From positions 8,416,501 to 8,480,500 of the forward strand of contig JAVTVX010000018.1 in assembly GCA_033439265.1 (NCBI GenBank): a stretch of DNA of 64,000 bases, written 5' to 3'. Positions 23,930 through 36,599 of this stretch are shown in pieces (position 1 is the first letter of the stretch; each line of letters begins with the position of its first letter). The notes below the pieces were generated by a model that worked only from the letters and a program-made list of their open reading frames with translations, searched no databases and was not told the DNA's origin. The DNA comes from Dillenia suffruticosa (lineage: Eukaryota > Streptophyta > Magnoliopsida > Dilleniales > Dilleniaceae). Both the position numbers and the translations under genes were made by a program.

Positions 23930-25080
23930 ATTTATGAGAAGATATGAGTAAAATTAACATTATTTTTGTATAAGGGCAATATTAAAAATTTATAGGGATC
24001 TATAATTTATAAAACCAAACAGGTAAAATGTATTATAGACCATTAAATTTAAAGGGTCCAAATAGATTATAAAATTGAATCTCAAAGTAGATCTAGTTTT
24101 CAAGTTTAAATCCATTAGGTCAAAATTGGGCATAACTCTAATTAAAGATATAATTTATAATACAGATAATTTTATATATCTATTTTTGAAATATTTTAAT
24201 TGAAATAATATTTCTCCAAAATGAACTCTCTTATAGAAACTATTTTGTTTTGACATATAAAAGGATATGTATTTATAATTTATGTGAATACTAATTGGCT
24301 CAAAGGAAAATTAGTATTTTAATAGAATTGTATGTGTATTTGTGGTAGTGAACATGTGATGATTATTTAGTTCTACGAGTAAATTGTGAATCGGGCCAAC
24401 GAAATATTTACAGTTTGACATATTAATTTATTATCGGTATTTAATTATTGCATTAGAGTACCACTTACAAATGAATTATTTTGTCCAAAAATAAAATATT
24501 AATAGAGTTACTAGTATCTTCCAATGGGGTTTGCTTTTATTTAAATTATTAATTAATTGTTTTAAGTTATTGTAAGTATGATTTTGATTATTTATTGTTC
24601 TCTGTTCAGCTTTGTCTACTACTTTTGTTAATATTAATGTCCAAGTCAACTCAATTTCTATGTTCAATTACTCAAATTTCAAATTATGATAAGAAAACAT
24701 GATTATAATTTTCAAAGTCATGGATTTAGATTTTACGTTAAGGTTCAATTCTCCCCCACCACTTACTGATATAAGTATCTTTGAAAAAAAGAGGGAGAAA
24801 GAAAGATGGAAGAGATGAAATCATATGTCTAATGGTAATAAAGTGGGTCATTCCAAAAACAATAAAAAACACATGTCTGACTCTGTTACGATAACCAAAA
24901 CTTTTCTTGCAGATATTGAAAAATAATTTGTTAAAAATGAAAAGATTGAAATTGGTACGTTTTGGACAAATCTTATCTTGACGCGGTGCAAGGATTAAGA
25001 ACACTTGACCATTAAGGACAAAAAAGAAAAGAAAAGAGAATATGATAAAAATGCTGCTATATTTATTAGCTTGGGAGGTT
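23930..25080. other. AT-rich noncoding stretch
   Basis: No exon-like or element-end signal recognised. If the downstream copia fragment were intact, its gag and 5' LTR would be expected here; I could not find them. Confidence 0.5.
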
Positions 25081-25084
25081 AATT

Positions 25085-26375
25085 CAATTTCGATACCATG
25101 ATATACTGGTGGTTAGATTCCATTGCTACTATTCACATCAAGATATACAACGATTGTCAATTGATGGCGAAAGATATATCAACATAGGTAATGATAATAA
25201 AGTTTCAGTTGAAACAATAAAAATATTTAGATTAATGTTGAAAACTGGTTTCCATTTGTATCTCAATAAAACTTTTGTTGTTCCGTTGATTTCCATTTAT
25301 TTATAGAACAAATTAGATTTTACTCTTTTTTTAAAAATGGAAAAATTGGTTTATTTCTTGATTCCAAATTGGTTGTTTCTGGTTTTTTATCAAGATCCGA
25401 TAATCTATATTTAATTAATAATATTATTTCGTTTAATAAATCCTTACAATCTAGTACTATAAGTTTAAAACGTAAATTAATCAATGAGAATTCTTTTTTA
25501 TTATGGCACAAATGATTATGCCATATCTCCATACGGAGAATAAAGATACTTAAGTCAGAAGAAATTTTTAATATCTTTGATTTTACGGATTTTGATATTT
25601 ATGTAAATTATATTAAAGGTAAACAAACCAACAAAATGAGATTTGAAATCAATAGACTTTCAGACATTTTAGAATTAATTTATATGGATATCCGTGAACC
25701 ATTCCATTTGGTTAGTTGAAATAGTCAATGATATTTTATTAGTTCATAGACGATTATTCCACATATGACTACATATATCTCTTTACAGATAAATCACGGT
25801 TTTTGGATGTGTTCAAAATTTATAAGATTGAAGTTAAAAGCTAACTCAGCAAAAAAATTAAGAATGTTTGATCAAACCATGGTGAAGGGTACTACAGATG
25901 AAGAATTAGGTGAATAACATAGTGAAGGGTACTACAGATGAAGGATAAGGTGAACAACATCTGAGACTATTTGCTCACTTCCTAGAGATATGTGATATCG
26001 TCATACAATATACCAAGTTTAGCTCACCTGCCATGAATGGTATCGTAGAAATATAAAATAGAACTTTTCAGAATATAGTAACGAGTATAATTTCTCATTC
26101 CACGATATCTAAGTCACTCTAGGGAGAAACAATTAAGACTTTAACTTATATTCTCAATAGAGTTTCTACTAAAATAACTACCAAAACCTCCTATGAGTTC
26201 TGGATCGGGAGACTTGCTAGCCTAAACCATTTCCACATTTACGGTTGTTCAACTAAAATTAGGCTTTTTCTGCCTAATGAAAGGAAATTTGACTCCCAAA
26301 CAATGAGTTACTATTTTATATGGTATTCTCAAAAAAAATTTTTTATTCGATGACAAGTATTTAAAAATTTAACTA
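25085..26375 (+). mobile_element. Ty1/copia protease and integrase region, decayed
   Basis: Plus-strand frames follow copia order. ERYINIGNDNKVSVETIKIF then TGFHLYLNKTFVVP is protease and linker (25160-25290). LLWHKLCHISIRRI is the gag-pre-integrase zinc motif (about 25500), followed by DFTDFDIYVNYIKGKQTNK (25580-25640). The integrase core reads IVIQYTKFSSPAMNGIVE (about 26000), then ETIKTLTYILNRVSTK, and ends YYFIWYSQ near 26325. Many stops. It stops where the oppositely oriented copia piece at 21225 begins. Confidence 0.85.
25878..25957. repeat. Two-copy 40-bp tandem duplication in the copia integrase region
   Basis: Units 25878-25917 and 25918-25957, each containing GTGAAGGGTACTACAGATGA, differ at a few positions. 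Confidence 0.88.
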
Positions 26376-27699
26376 ATTTAATTTGAGAAATTGTAAAATT
26401 CAATTTAAAGACAAATTCTTCTAATCTTTATTTTTCATTTTTAAAATTTTAATTTGAAATTTTAATTAAATAAATTTAATATTTTATCACTAAACTCACG
26501 TGTCATTGATTCAAAAAGGTTTTATATATATTCCTGCATAGGGTATATGCTCATCCTCTTGTTAAAATTCAAAATAATAATAATAATAATAAATTTCCTT
26601 TCACTTTTTAAAATTGGTATAATAGAGGTCCCTTTTTCCCCCCTTTTTTGGCTCCAAATGCCAAATTAGTTCTTTTATATATATTTTTCTCTTTCTTTAC
26701 AAAATAATAAATCCAAACCGAGTTTGCTTCTTAAATAATACATTTTTGTTATTTCTTTTTTTTTTTTTAAGAATTTATATGTATTATGTTGACAAAATAA
26801 TAATAATAATTTAAAACACATTTAATTAAGAAAATACTTAATTTTGATCCTATACTTTGCTTATCTTATTTATGTATAAAATTCACAAACTTATTAAATT
26901 ACCCTAGAAGGATAGTTTAAAATCGGCGGCCATCGTCCACATGACCACAAGCTCGTCGATAGGCGACGCTCTCCCAATAACAACTAAATAATTAAAATTA
27001 TTATGAAAACTTGAAATTAATATATTTAAAAAGAAAGCCATCAGATGCTATCAAACCATACATATTTATACCACAGTTCCCATCTTTATATAGCTTTAGT
27101 GTTACCTTAATTTATTATATACGAATGAGCGTTGAAGCCAGGAGTGTATACACAAAAATAGGTAATCATAGAGTGATCGAATTCATTTAGCATGTGGTTA
27201 GTACAAGAAAAAAGATGAGATGAAAAAGGAAATATGTCACATGTAATTAAATTACCCATCCAAATGATTGATAAATAATATCTTTTTGTTATTTGTTTTT
27301 CGTATTAATATTATATAATCCGTATTTCTCCCATTATGTAATACTTTTCTTAAAATAAACCATTTTCATTATTGAAATAATTAGATGTTCTTAAAATCTA
27401 TTGAAAATAAATATTTATTATATAGTTGCTTTGAATTTTGAATTCATTATTGTTGAGAGATTCTTTTGGGTGGCGCGGGAGGGACTCATTTTGAAATGAA
27501 TACAGAATTTTCCATGGGAAGTGACCAAGGTTTAGAATCAGATCTAGAACTCAGAACTTTAGAGAGAGAGAGAGAGAGAGAAGGAGAGATGTATGAAGAT
27601 TTTCAAAGGTGTTGATATGTTGAGGCAGGCAATTGTCTACCAAAAGCCACGACACGACAAAATGACCAAACTATCTCAACTATCTATGTCTATTCTCTT

Positions 27700-27739
<40 letters not shown>

Positions 27740-28360
27740 GATAGGCCACAACCATCTGTTTCATCTCATCCACCTATCATTAATTGATTAAGACAAGCGA
27801 GAGAAGAGGTCAACAAGATCATAAAAGAAAAGATACAAAGAATCAATCTAGTTGATTAAAAGAAAAAGAACAATCAAAAATTAGGAATACAAAGATTCAT
27901 TTGACAGACCTACAACAGATCTCTACCCTTAATTGGTCGACCCTCTCCTTTTCTATTCTCTCTTCCCTCTCTCATCTTGATCTAGAGAAAAGAGATAGAA
28001 CAATAACCATCGGTAAAGATGGAGGGAGAGAGGGGGAGAGTATAGCCAAGGATAGTTTGGTTAGTTGGCCTTGAGTAGGCGAAATGACAAGCCCGCCATA
28101 GAAGAATTTAGAATTTTTATATTCTTTTACATAATTTTTTTGTCACTCTCAATTTTTTTCCCCAACTAATATTCTATGGACCAACACCCATAAAAAATTA
28201 CAGAATAAATCCACTGAAATTCAAAAGTTATCTCCATTCCATGGGAGAACCATTTAAGGGTGGAAAGTGTGATAAGTAGCAAAAGCTTCAAATACACTAG
28301 CAATTTCCCCAAATAAAACATCCATACATACATACATACATAGCATGATCCAAAATTCCA
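26376..28360. other. Noncoding stretch with microsatellites
   Basis: AT-rich sequence without recognised genes. Contains (GA)n at 27561-27580, (CT)n at 27702-27736 and a CATA run near 28323-28341. An open frame across the CT run encodes only LS repeats and is not a gene. Confidence 0.6.
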
Positions 28361-28367
28361 AACTCAC

Positions 28368-28406
28368 CTTAGTATATATAGATGCAAGTCCAATCAGATT
28401 TCCCAC
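28368..28406 (-). other. Exon-like 39-nt segment of unknown gene
   Basis: Minus strand: acceptor TGATCAG, then 13 open codons reading VGNLIGLASIYTK, then the excellent donor AAG|GTGAGT. It lies past the NDC80 stop codon, so it is not part of that protein. No partner exons were recognised. It may be a 3'UTR exon, an exon of an unseen gene, or chance. Confidence 0.3.
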
Positions 28407-29539
28407 CTGATCAATAACAGCATACATTAGTCCATGATTAATCTAAAGATAAAGCATTTGTCCGCCACTGCAATCAATCCAAATGTAGGAATAGTAAAAC
28501 AATGATAGAATCTTAATCTGCACCATAGTTAGAACCTTGATTTAAATTACAAAATCTTAAATTCCATAGTTTGACCAGGAAACCTAACAAATAAAATAAC
28601 ATTTGGATGGTAGTATGATCATACATTAGTTCTAGAGCTCAGCAATTATAATAGCTAACAACTTTGGTTTAGACTTGTACTATGTGTCCCTCATAGGTAC
28701 CAAAATTATGATATTGCAAATCCTGTGACACAAGGAACCCCTAAATCTTGCGTGGACACCATATAGGCTCCAAGTGAAGTGATTGAGACATCATACAACG
28801 AACCAAAATAGAGGTTTGATTCTGTAGGGCAGAAAACAAAGGGTGTAAAGATGTAGCACAAATGGGCACAAATGGTCACGCAAGCACAATGAAAAAGTTT
28901 CTTTTGTTCCAGACCTAAAATGAGATTCACATCAACCGGAACATGTTTTTTCTTTCTTTCTTTCCTTCCTTTTTTTTTTTTTTTGGTTACGAAATAGGTT
29001 AAGAAAAAGTGCTTACTTTGTACCATAAAGTACCGGCATAGTATGTGGTTCTGCACCATGAAACTACTCTTTATGTTCTATTTTAATCAATGTTGCCAAT
29101 ATAAGCCGAAGTGAAAAGACAAATATAACCAGTCATTCAGCCAGAACTTAAGGTGAAAACTTAATATCACAGAAAGTACAAACTAAGAAGCTTGTTATTG
29201 TTATGGAACTTGACCGCTTATTAACCACATTACTACTCCAGAGCTCCCCAGCCCTATATACAATCTTTTCCTGAATGACATGGTGGCCATAACAGAGCCT
29301 GATCTATCAAAATACTAGATTCCTAAGCACTTAGGATGATACCCATGGAACCTATCAGAAGGCAGCAAGGGTATGAACTTAAGACCAGTGCACATACCAA
29401 GGGCAGAAATTACTAATGTCTAATGAATCACAGACGTATTCGTGATACAGTAACAGCAGAGAGAAGTAAAACAGTGGCTCGGATATTCATAATAGAACAG
29501 CCATAACAGATTGTACCTGTTCAAAGTAAGTTTCTGTGA

Positions 29540-29770
29540 TCAATGACTAGCATCAGAGATGTTGCCAAGCTGCACAGTCCAGGAGCCTTTGTAAATATCT
29601 GAAACCATACTAACAGTTCCTGAGAGATTGCTTTTCATCTCGCAGATCTTTGAAGCCATGTATTCTTTATATTTTGAGATGGAATCAACCAATGCAAAAA
29701 ATTCACGGGCGCATATCTGAATCTCTTCTTCATTTTTTAGAATTGCTTCCTGCAACTTTAATTTGGAGGC
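29540..29770 (-). CDS. NDC80: NDC80 exon 4, stop codon
   Basis: 231 nt starting after GTGAAG, encoding ASKLKLQEAILKNEEEIQ and the conserved C-terminal helix, ending GNISDASH then stop. The 3'UTR should run toward about 29.2 kb. Confidence 0.95.
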   Translation of the reverse strand, partial: ASKLKLQEAILKNEEEIQICAREFFALVDSISKYKEYMASKICEMKSNLSGTVSMVSDIYKGSWTVQLGNISDASH

Positions 29771-32700
29771 CTTCACAAAAACAAAGAAATTGGGATAAAA
29801 TCTAGCATTTCCATTGACTGAGTTGATGATTCCAGAACTAGAGTGTGAGAGAGTGCTCTATCTACTGGCATCGTGCATTGATTAGACAGTTGACCGTTTA
29901 TTGGACAACATGCTCATCTAAGGTATTCTCTCTAACAAGTTCAAACTCAACAGAGAACAAAAGGATTAGAATGCTCACACTAAAATTGGGAAGGAAAAAA
30001 GCCATACCTTTACAACTTCAGCTGCTTCTTTCTCCATCATATCTATGTTTTGAGTTTCTGCCTCAACTTCCTCAGCCATGGTTCTAGCTTCTGCTGCACA
30101 CCTACTTATGTACTCATGTGCTTCCTTCTTCAAGAAATCAAGCTCAGCTTCCACCTAACCAGATGATAATTTGCAATACGTAAAACCTTATCTGACTTAA
30201 CATAGAAAGCCAACAACATCACATTGGTAATGGATTGGTCATGAAAACAGAAAATTTCAAAGCTCCTTCTCCTAACACAACCAGTGGGTGCATAGAAGTT
30301 ATTAGTCATTACTTTAATGTTTAAAAAGGCTTTCAAGTTGAAAGGAAGTGTTACTGCATGTGTGTTTTGCATACTTTCATTTGCAAGAAGACATTCAGAC
30401 AATAGCATGATCCAATACTCTAATAGCTCAATTTATTTATTTATTTATTTTTTTGCCTGGAAACTTTCCTAAATTCAAAATTTCAGCACCTCAATAAACT
30501 GAATCTCTTCTAAGGAATAAGTGCTCTCCTTAGCACTTGAAGCCGAAATAAGTGTGTCACTCTCTTCTGAACACCTTGCTCTTCCAATTACTAGGAGAGT
30601 TTAACCGATGGGGACTGTTTATTGTTCATAGTAGAAAGACAAGCCCTTGCAACCAAGGCAAATAGCATCACAGACAGCAAACAAGCATTAATTCCTTTAT
30701 TGTGCCTATTGCAGCACATAAATGGTGAAAACAATTTTCTAGCCATGGAAATGATATTAATTTGCACTGGTCAAAACCATAGCCAACTAAAGCATTAACT
30801 GCAACTTTCATGAACTGTCGCAATGAATTTGTTTGATTTTTCTATCTGCTATCACAATAACTTTACACAAACTTGGTATTTCTGAAATCATTAAATTTGC
30901 AATAAAACTACTTCCACAACCATGAATTCCACGCAATGTATTAGGTGCATGTCAAGGAACTTAACTTGGCAAGAGATTAACATGATGCTAATGTGTGTCA
31001 AGCAACTTTAACTATGTAAGTGACTTAAGGACCATGCTACAGTAAAGGCAAGACATGTAAGTTATTTTTATTTGTGGGACATCCTTACAGTGATGATAGC
31101 ACGTGAATCATGATGGACACAATCATATTTTACCCTTAAAAGGCTATAGAATAGAAAATGTAAAAGAACCAGATGCTTACTTGGATCAACACTTGATTCT
31201 CCAGAATGTCGTAAATATTATATACAAATCAAGGAACAAGAAACGGAAAAACCTCCTGCAGTTTATTTGCTCAGGTAAAGTGCTTGCTTTTATTGTTTGA
31301 CATTCTATGCGTTTCTCAAAGCTTCTTGTTGTGGCTGTCATTGTCTACCTATCCAGCACCGTCCATTATTGACTATTTATGCTGATTAATACTTTACCTC
31401 ATTATTACTCTCTTTCTTATAATGTTAATCATTAGAAAATTTTCTGGAATTCAATGGACGTTTTGAACTTGAACTCGCAACATCTTACCCAATTATAACT
31501 ACTTAAAATTATAAAATGATTTTTAGGCCTAAATCATAGTTTTGTCCTTCAGCTTTATAATTTTTTCTGTTTTGACCTTCTTTTAATTTTTTAATCTGAT
31601 CCTAAATTAAAATATCATTTCTAGTTATGCACTAAAACTAGCAGTTTTTAGTAACAATTAAAATCTTCATGGTGCAGAGTTCTTCGTCACGTCCATGTGT
31701 TTATCCCTGTGCCTCTGGTATCACAGATCAAGTTTACCACAAGTTTGCTTATCCAAGGGGGAAAAAAAGTATGGCTTCGCACCACCCTTAAATAGACATG
31801 ACCACAGTTCGGATCAGACCAAAACCTGGTCAATGGTTTAAAAATACATTGAGCAGTTCACAATTCCATAATCAAAACCATGTCTATAAGATCCAATTCC
31901 AATTTCTAATTTTGAAGAAGTCGGAACCACCTGTTCACACTGGCAATTCTTTTTGTAAAAAATAAAAATAGATGTTAATGAAGCGACAGCTTAATTTTTG
32001 GAAACAAAAATGAAGTTCAACTCTTTCTCCCCTTATTTTTTTTAATCTTTTTTTTTTTTCAATTATGGTTTCTAAACTAGAACAAGAACCATTTGTAACC
32101 AGAACTGAAACCGGAACCATTTAGAATTAGAACATGAAATCGGGAACCAACGGATCCAAAACCATGGCCATGTCTACTTTTAAGCTCATTATCCTCAAGT
32201 TCCCCTTCAGTTGAATGTCATTTTCAAACCGATGAGTTTTACCTCTTCCTCTCCCTCTTTTTCTATTCACAGCATCAAATCCAGAATCTTCCCAACTGCA
32301 CACATACACACCTCTCATCACATCCATTACAAGGATTTTTATTTTTGACTTAATGCACTTAGTTTATTGCATCATAAACATGATGCTCTCAACCTCCATT
32401 TTCAAGCGAATAAATTTGGGCAGCACAAATGCCGCAACTATGGCAGAAACAACCGATGGAATTGGTGCAAACATTTCAACTTCGTATTCATTAGGAAGCC
32501 TTTTCGAGGTTCATTGTTTCATAAAATATCAGGAAACAAAACATATTTTAGGTATTTTCACTTGCATTAAGTCATTAACTTTTGATCTTGTTTAAGAATC
32601 AGCATCCACATTAATGGCCTTTGAACAGAGTCTTGGCTCTCTCTAAATCAAATACGAACAGGTCAGAGACTGGGTCAAGTGATCAGAAAAGGATGTCCGA

Positions 32701-34943
32701 TATAAGTCTCTTGAGCTCCCAAAGTTCATAGCCTAGACGTGGGAGAAGATTACAGGAAGATTTTTCACTGATTGCAGTAATCACAACAAAGAGAGGTCCC
32801 AGATTCTCCTATAGTATTATAATGAAAGAAATGGAAAACCCTGGTGATGGGGTGACATCAAAATTCAACTACTCATAAAGTTGTTAGAGGTGACAAAAAG
32901 GCCATAGTCATATATAGGAATCACAAATAAACAGGCAAAGCAGGGCCACTTTTACCCTCTCTACCCCCCAACTCAAACACATCTTTCTCTGATCCCCATC
33001 CCCCACCCCCACGATGCAGCAGCGGAGCAATGAGATTACTGTCCCATCATCAACCCCAGTGGGGAAGGGGATACCCAGGCTATCTGGACTGCACCACTCC
33101 ATTCCAAGGGACTTCTAGCAACACAGCTTGAACTATCACCTAAACCAAGAAAAGATGTAAAAAAATGCAAACCATGAGTAGTCCCTTCTGAAATCCAACT
33201 CCATATATTTTCTTACGTCTTACCTATATCATCCAACTACAAACTTTACGGCACACAACCTTTCATCACAAGGATAATCTTTCCGGGTAAACTCCACAAC
33301 TATTTTTCTAACAACACTCCTTTGAAAGAGAATTCTCAATCTCAACCTTCCTCTCTTAGAAAGCTGAAAATGCTTTTGGACAATCACACAGAGCATAACC
33401 ACTTTATTAGGATCAATTATATATGACGATGACAGGTGAACTTTTTGTATTGGCAATACAGCCACCGATAACTGAAGAAACTCAATTAAAAAGAGCTCAA
33501 GAATTATGATTTTTTTAATAGAAAAAGAAGAATATTAGATGAATGAAAGAATATAAAAAGAAAAAAGAAAACTACTAAGAATGGTTAATGCTTACGAGTT
33601 AAAAACAATACAAACCAATACAATACAAAGAATCTAATACACAATCACTCTCAATCTATTTTCAAATCTTCAAATTTTAATATTTATAAATTCTCGAGAC
33701 TAGGTCATAGAGAAATATAGAAAACAATGCCATAAAAGGAAAACTTCAATGATTTGATTGTGGAAAATACTAGTATTCACTCTCTCTAAATACACCATGG
33801 TATAGCAAAAAAAAAGTGCATTCTCACAGCAATACATCTCTGAATTTTGTGAGAAACAAATCAAAACTCTCGTAACACAAACCCAAACATTGTCATACCT
33901 AGCAAAAAGGAAATTTCACATTTCTCTTGCAACCGAACAACGTAAAAATAAATGATCTCTAGTTTCAAAATTGGTACAGCACATCACATAAACATTTGGG
34001 GAGATAACTTTATACTGTCCTCTCCGGGTCCTCTCTTTTGAAGAAGATTATTACTTGTAATCTGTTTGAGCACCATAGACCAAATAAAAGTTTTAACCTT
34101 GATAGAAACTTTTGTCTTCCCAATGAAATTATTAATATGAAAGGTAGGATTTTGGGAAAAACTGATTAAATGATGAAGAGATATCTACATGTAAAAAACT
34201 CCAAAGAATCAAGACTTCAAATCATAGAGTCAGGAACATGAAGTTAAGGTTCAACACTCTGAAAGAACCAAATAGAAGAAGAGAACTCAACAGTTTTTCT
34301 ATTGATAACATTCCTTAAAATGTAAGAAAGCGAGTTCCTCTGAAAAGTAGAAATCTTTGATAGGATCAGGAAAGCGTTTATATAAATCCCAAGAAAGCTT
34401 AATAGTTATGATGCCGCTATAAATCGAATTAAAGTATTGGTTATTATACATGAACTCATTCAAAGCATGTAAACAAAGATAACCCCCAGCCGAAAAAGGA
34501 AAAGATGCCATATAACCTTGGAAAAGGCATGCATAAATGACCAATAAATTTTTACCTCAATGATGTGGGATTCAAGAGCATCTATCCGACGTTTCTTTCC
34601 CTCATTCTTATTCTTCATTTCAGCAAACTGTTGCTGGAGGGCAATTGACTCTTCCAACTTTTCCATGGAACTCTTCTTAATGTCATCTGCAAGTGATTCA
34701 AGTGCAGGCTTAAGAGTTGATTTATAGTCAATTCCCAACACTTCTGCAGGTGTAGACCCTTCAGCATTTGCTTTATATTGTAAGTTGCTGCCCAGCTTTA
34801 ACCTGAAATCAGCAGAAGAAAAACCAGCTCTATAAAATTTTTCAAGAACTACTTATGGAAGTAGCACCACATTCTCTTGGAACTCAGTTTTCTCATGTGA
34901 AGTAACGAGATCTAGACATATAAAGCTCTCAAAATACCTGCAT

Positions 34944-34975
<32 letters not shown>

Positions 34976-36520
34976 TTTTTTGGCCAGGGGGGTTGTGGAG
35001 GGGGGTGGGTTCACTGGGAGGACTACGTCCTCACAAGGGATAGGGAGGCTTTGGGTGATTGATTCCTAATCAATTAGGAGAGAATCCCCTTGTACCACTA
35101 GTCCAAGAGGGCCGGTGGTGAATACCTTCAAATTACATGTGTCACTTGGAGGACTCGTGTAGAAAGCAGTACATGCATCAGTCTGAGGCCTCATATAAAG
35201 TTCTTAAACTCATCAATGCATTGGACAATTAGAATTATACAAAACAAAGATAAGAAAATTTTAAAAATTAATCAGACACTAAAGATCAGTGGTTAGCAAT
35301 ATTCCTGCTTAATTCATAGAATCCGCCCTCTCATAAAAATAATCATTCAATATCTGTTAGGGTCCTGGATTCCATTGATGGTTCCAACAAAGATCAAATA
35401 AAAATTAAATGAGGGAATACCTTCTAAGGGCCTGGTTGCATTCCATTGCAAGAGCTTCAAGCTCCTGCAACTTGTGGCCTAAAGCGGCTTTAACATCCCA
35501 AGACTTCTCCTCATAAGCATTTCTCCCACTTTCAGCGTCTTCAATCTCCCTCTCCACAGCCTGTAACTCCCTCTTCATCCTCTCCACATCCCGTGCATTA
35601 AACACCTGAAGCTCAACCGTCCTCTTGAGCTCCTCATTCTCCTCCAAAATCTTCTTATGCTCCGTCTCCTTCGTCTCCAGTTCCCTCTCCTTCTCCGCCA
35701 AACCTTTCTCCAAAGTCGCAATACCATCTAGAAGCCCTTCAATCAAAGTGTTGAATTTCTTCACATCTTCCTCCAAAACACCCTTCTCCTTCTCAATCTC
35801 TTCTCGGGGGTTTGGCTCTGCCTTCAAAACCTCAATCCTTTCCTTGAGATTTCTCTCCTCCTTCTCTAAAACCCTAACAGTCTCCTCCCCAATTTCTCTC
35901 TCTCTCTCCAATTTCCCAATAAAATCATTATCCACCTCCTCAACCTTGTCGTCATCTCCGCGAATGTAATGAATATAACTCTCGTGCGCGTAAGTTAACA
36001 TACTGTTCTCCTCCTCACGATTTGAACTATGCAGACCATCGTTGTACATAGCAAGCTGAACAAGCCAGTGAATTAGGGCGAGAACAGAAGGCCAAGCGTG
36101 GGGAGCACCCGGTGCACGGAGCGCAGACTTGTTGATCTTGATTGGGCAATTGAGTTGTTTCATAACGATTTGCACATCTTCGTCGATTTTGGAAGAGGGT
36201 TGGAAATCGAGGCAAGAGAGGAGGAATTTGATGGTGTCGTTGATGTCTTTGGCGGAGGGGAGAGGAGGCTTAAGGATGATGGTGGAGGAGTGAGAGGAGA
36301 GGTAAGAATTCACGAGGTGGAGAGCTGAAAGTTGGTACGATCTGTCGGAGATGGCGATGCGGGCAGTGCCGATTGAGGAGGAAGAAGGTCGGCTGCTGCA
36401 GAAGCTTGCGTCGGAGTCTCTAGGGTTTTGTGGCGGTACTGGTGGTGGTGGTGGTGGTGCACGGCGTTCATGTGGATATGGCTCAGCCGTCATAAGCCGG
36501 CGTTTTCCCCTTCCCTTCAT
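29540..36520 (-). CDS. NDC80: Kinetochore protein NDC80 (HEC1 homolog), complete, four exons
   Basis: Core subunit of the four-protein NDC80 complex that links outer kinetochores to spindle microtubules. Exons on the minus strand: 36520-35421, 34802-34556, 30154-30008, 29770-29540; phases agree, total 1725 nt, 574 codons plus stop, close to the plant family length as I recall it. The N-terminal tail is basic and Pro/Ser-rich, with the plant signature RDSDASFCSSRPSSSSIG. The calponin-homology microtubule-binding region follows (roughly residues 55-170: DRSYQLSALHLVNSYLSS, then APHAWPSVLALIHWLVQLAM). From about residue 200 nearly all is heptad-like, Glu/Lys-rich coiled coil. The C-terminus (CAREFFALVDSISKYKEYMA) is the segment that pairs with partner subunits. 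The 5' leader beyond 36520 is CT-rich. Introns are about 0.6 kb, 4.4 kb and 0.24 kb; the long one holds a MITE and an L1 fragment. Confidence 0.95.
30008..30154 (-). CDS. NDC80: NDC80 exon 3
   Basis: 147 nt (49 codons) encoding VEAELDFLKKEAHEYISRCA and a Glu-rich coil to EVVK. Acceptor GGTTAG, donor AAG|GTATGG. Confidence 0.95.
31793..32176. mobile_element. hAT-like MITE in NDC80 intron 2
   Basis: A 384-bp element with imperfect terminal inverted repeats: left TAGACATGACCACAGTT, right (read inward on minus) TAGACATGGCCATGGTT. It is rich in GGAACC and AACCGGAACC motifs, common in plant hAT MITEs. Flanking 8-mers CCCTTAAA and CTTTTAAG agree at five positions, as expected of an old 8-bp target duplication. 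Confidence 0.6.
33790..34440 (-). mobile_element. L1-type LINE 3' fragment (RT C-terminus and zf-RVT) in NDC80 intron 2
   Basis: Minus-strand frames read KVKTFIWSMVLKQITSNNLL, QKRGP, LSPQMFM, then YVVRLQEK: the zf-RVT zinc-binding domain of plant L1 reverse transcriptases, with some Cys/His lost. A preceding segment with DSMI and SLDSLEFFTCRYLF fits the usual upstream spacer. Broken by stops. Same strand as NDC80. Confidence 0.72.
34556..34802 (-). CDS. NDC80: NDC80 exon 2
   Basis: 247 nt starting after TTTCAG, encoding LKLGSNLQYKANAEGS, then DDIKKSSMEKLEESIALQQQ, to HIIE. Donor GAG|GTAAAA, phase 0. Confidence 0.95.
34943..34970. repeat. (CT)n microsatellite
   Basis: Fourteen CT units in NDC80 intron 1, directly beside the SINE-like A-tail. 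Confidence 0.95.
34971..35135 (-). mobile_element. SINE-like element
   Basis: On the minus strand it begins near CTCTTGGACTAGTGGTACAA, a box-A-like start, and ends in C-rich sequence (CCCACCCCCCTCC) then an A-run, as in the better supported SINE at 41064. No clear box B and no target duplication found. Confidence 0.4.
35421..36520 (-). CDS. NDC80: NDC80 exon 1
   Basis: 1100 nt from the ATG. Encodes the N-tail, the calponin-homology region and the first coiled coil. Ends inside an Arg codon (AG|G) at the donor GTATTC; the open frame runs on only five codons past it. Confidence 0.95.
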
Positions 36521-36599
36521 CTCTCCTCTTCTCTCTCACTCTCACTCTTCCCGCCTGAAGTCTATTGACTAAATTTTGAAAAACCAGAGGGTCGTGCTT

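Noticed and set aside
32353-32595. Overlapping 80- and 67-codon plus-strand frames in NDC80 intron 2
   Set aside because: Intronic, no family resemblance, two frames equally open.
35625-36572. Open frames antisense to NDC80 exon 1
   Set aside because: Mirror of the Glu/Lys-rich coiled-coil coding strand; no independent family resemblance.
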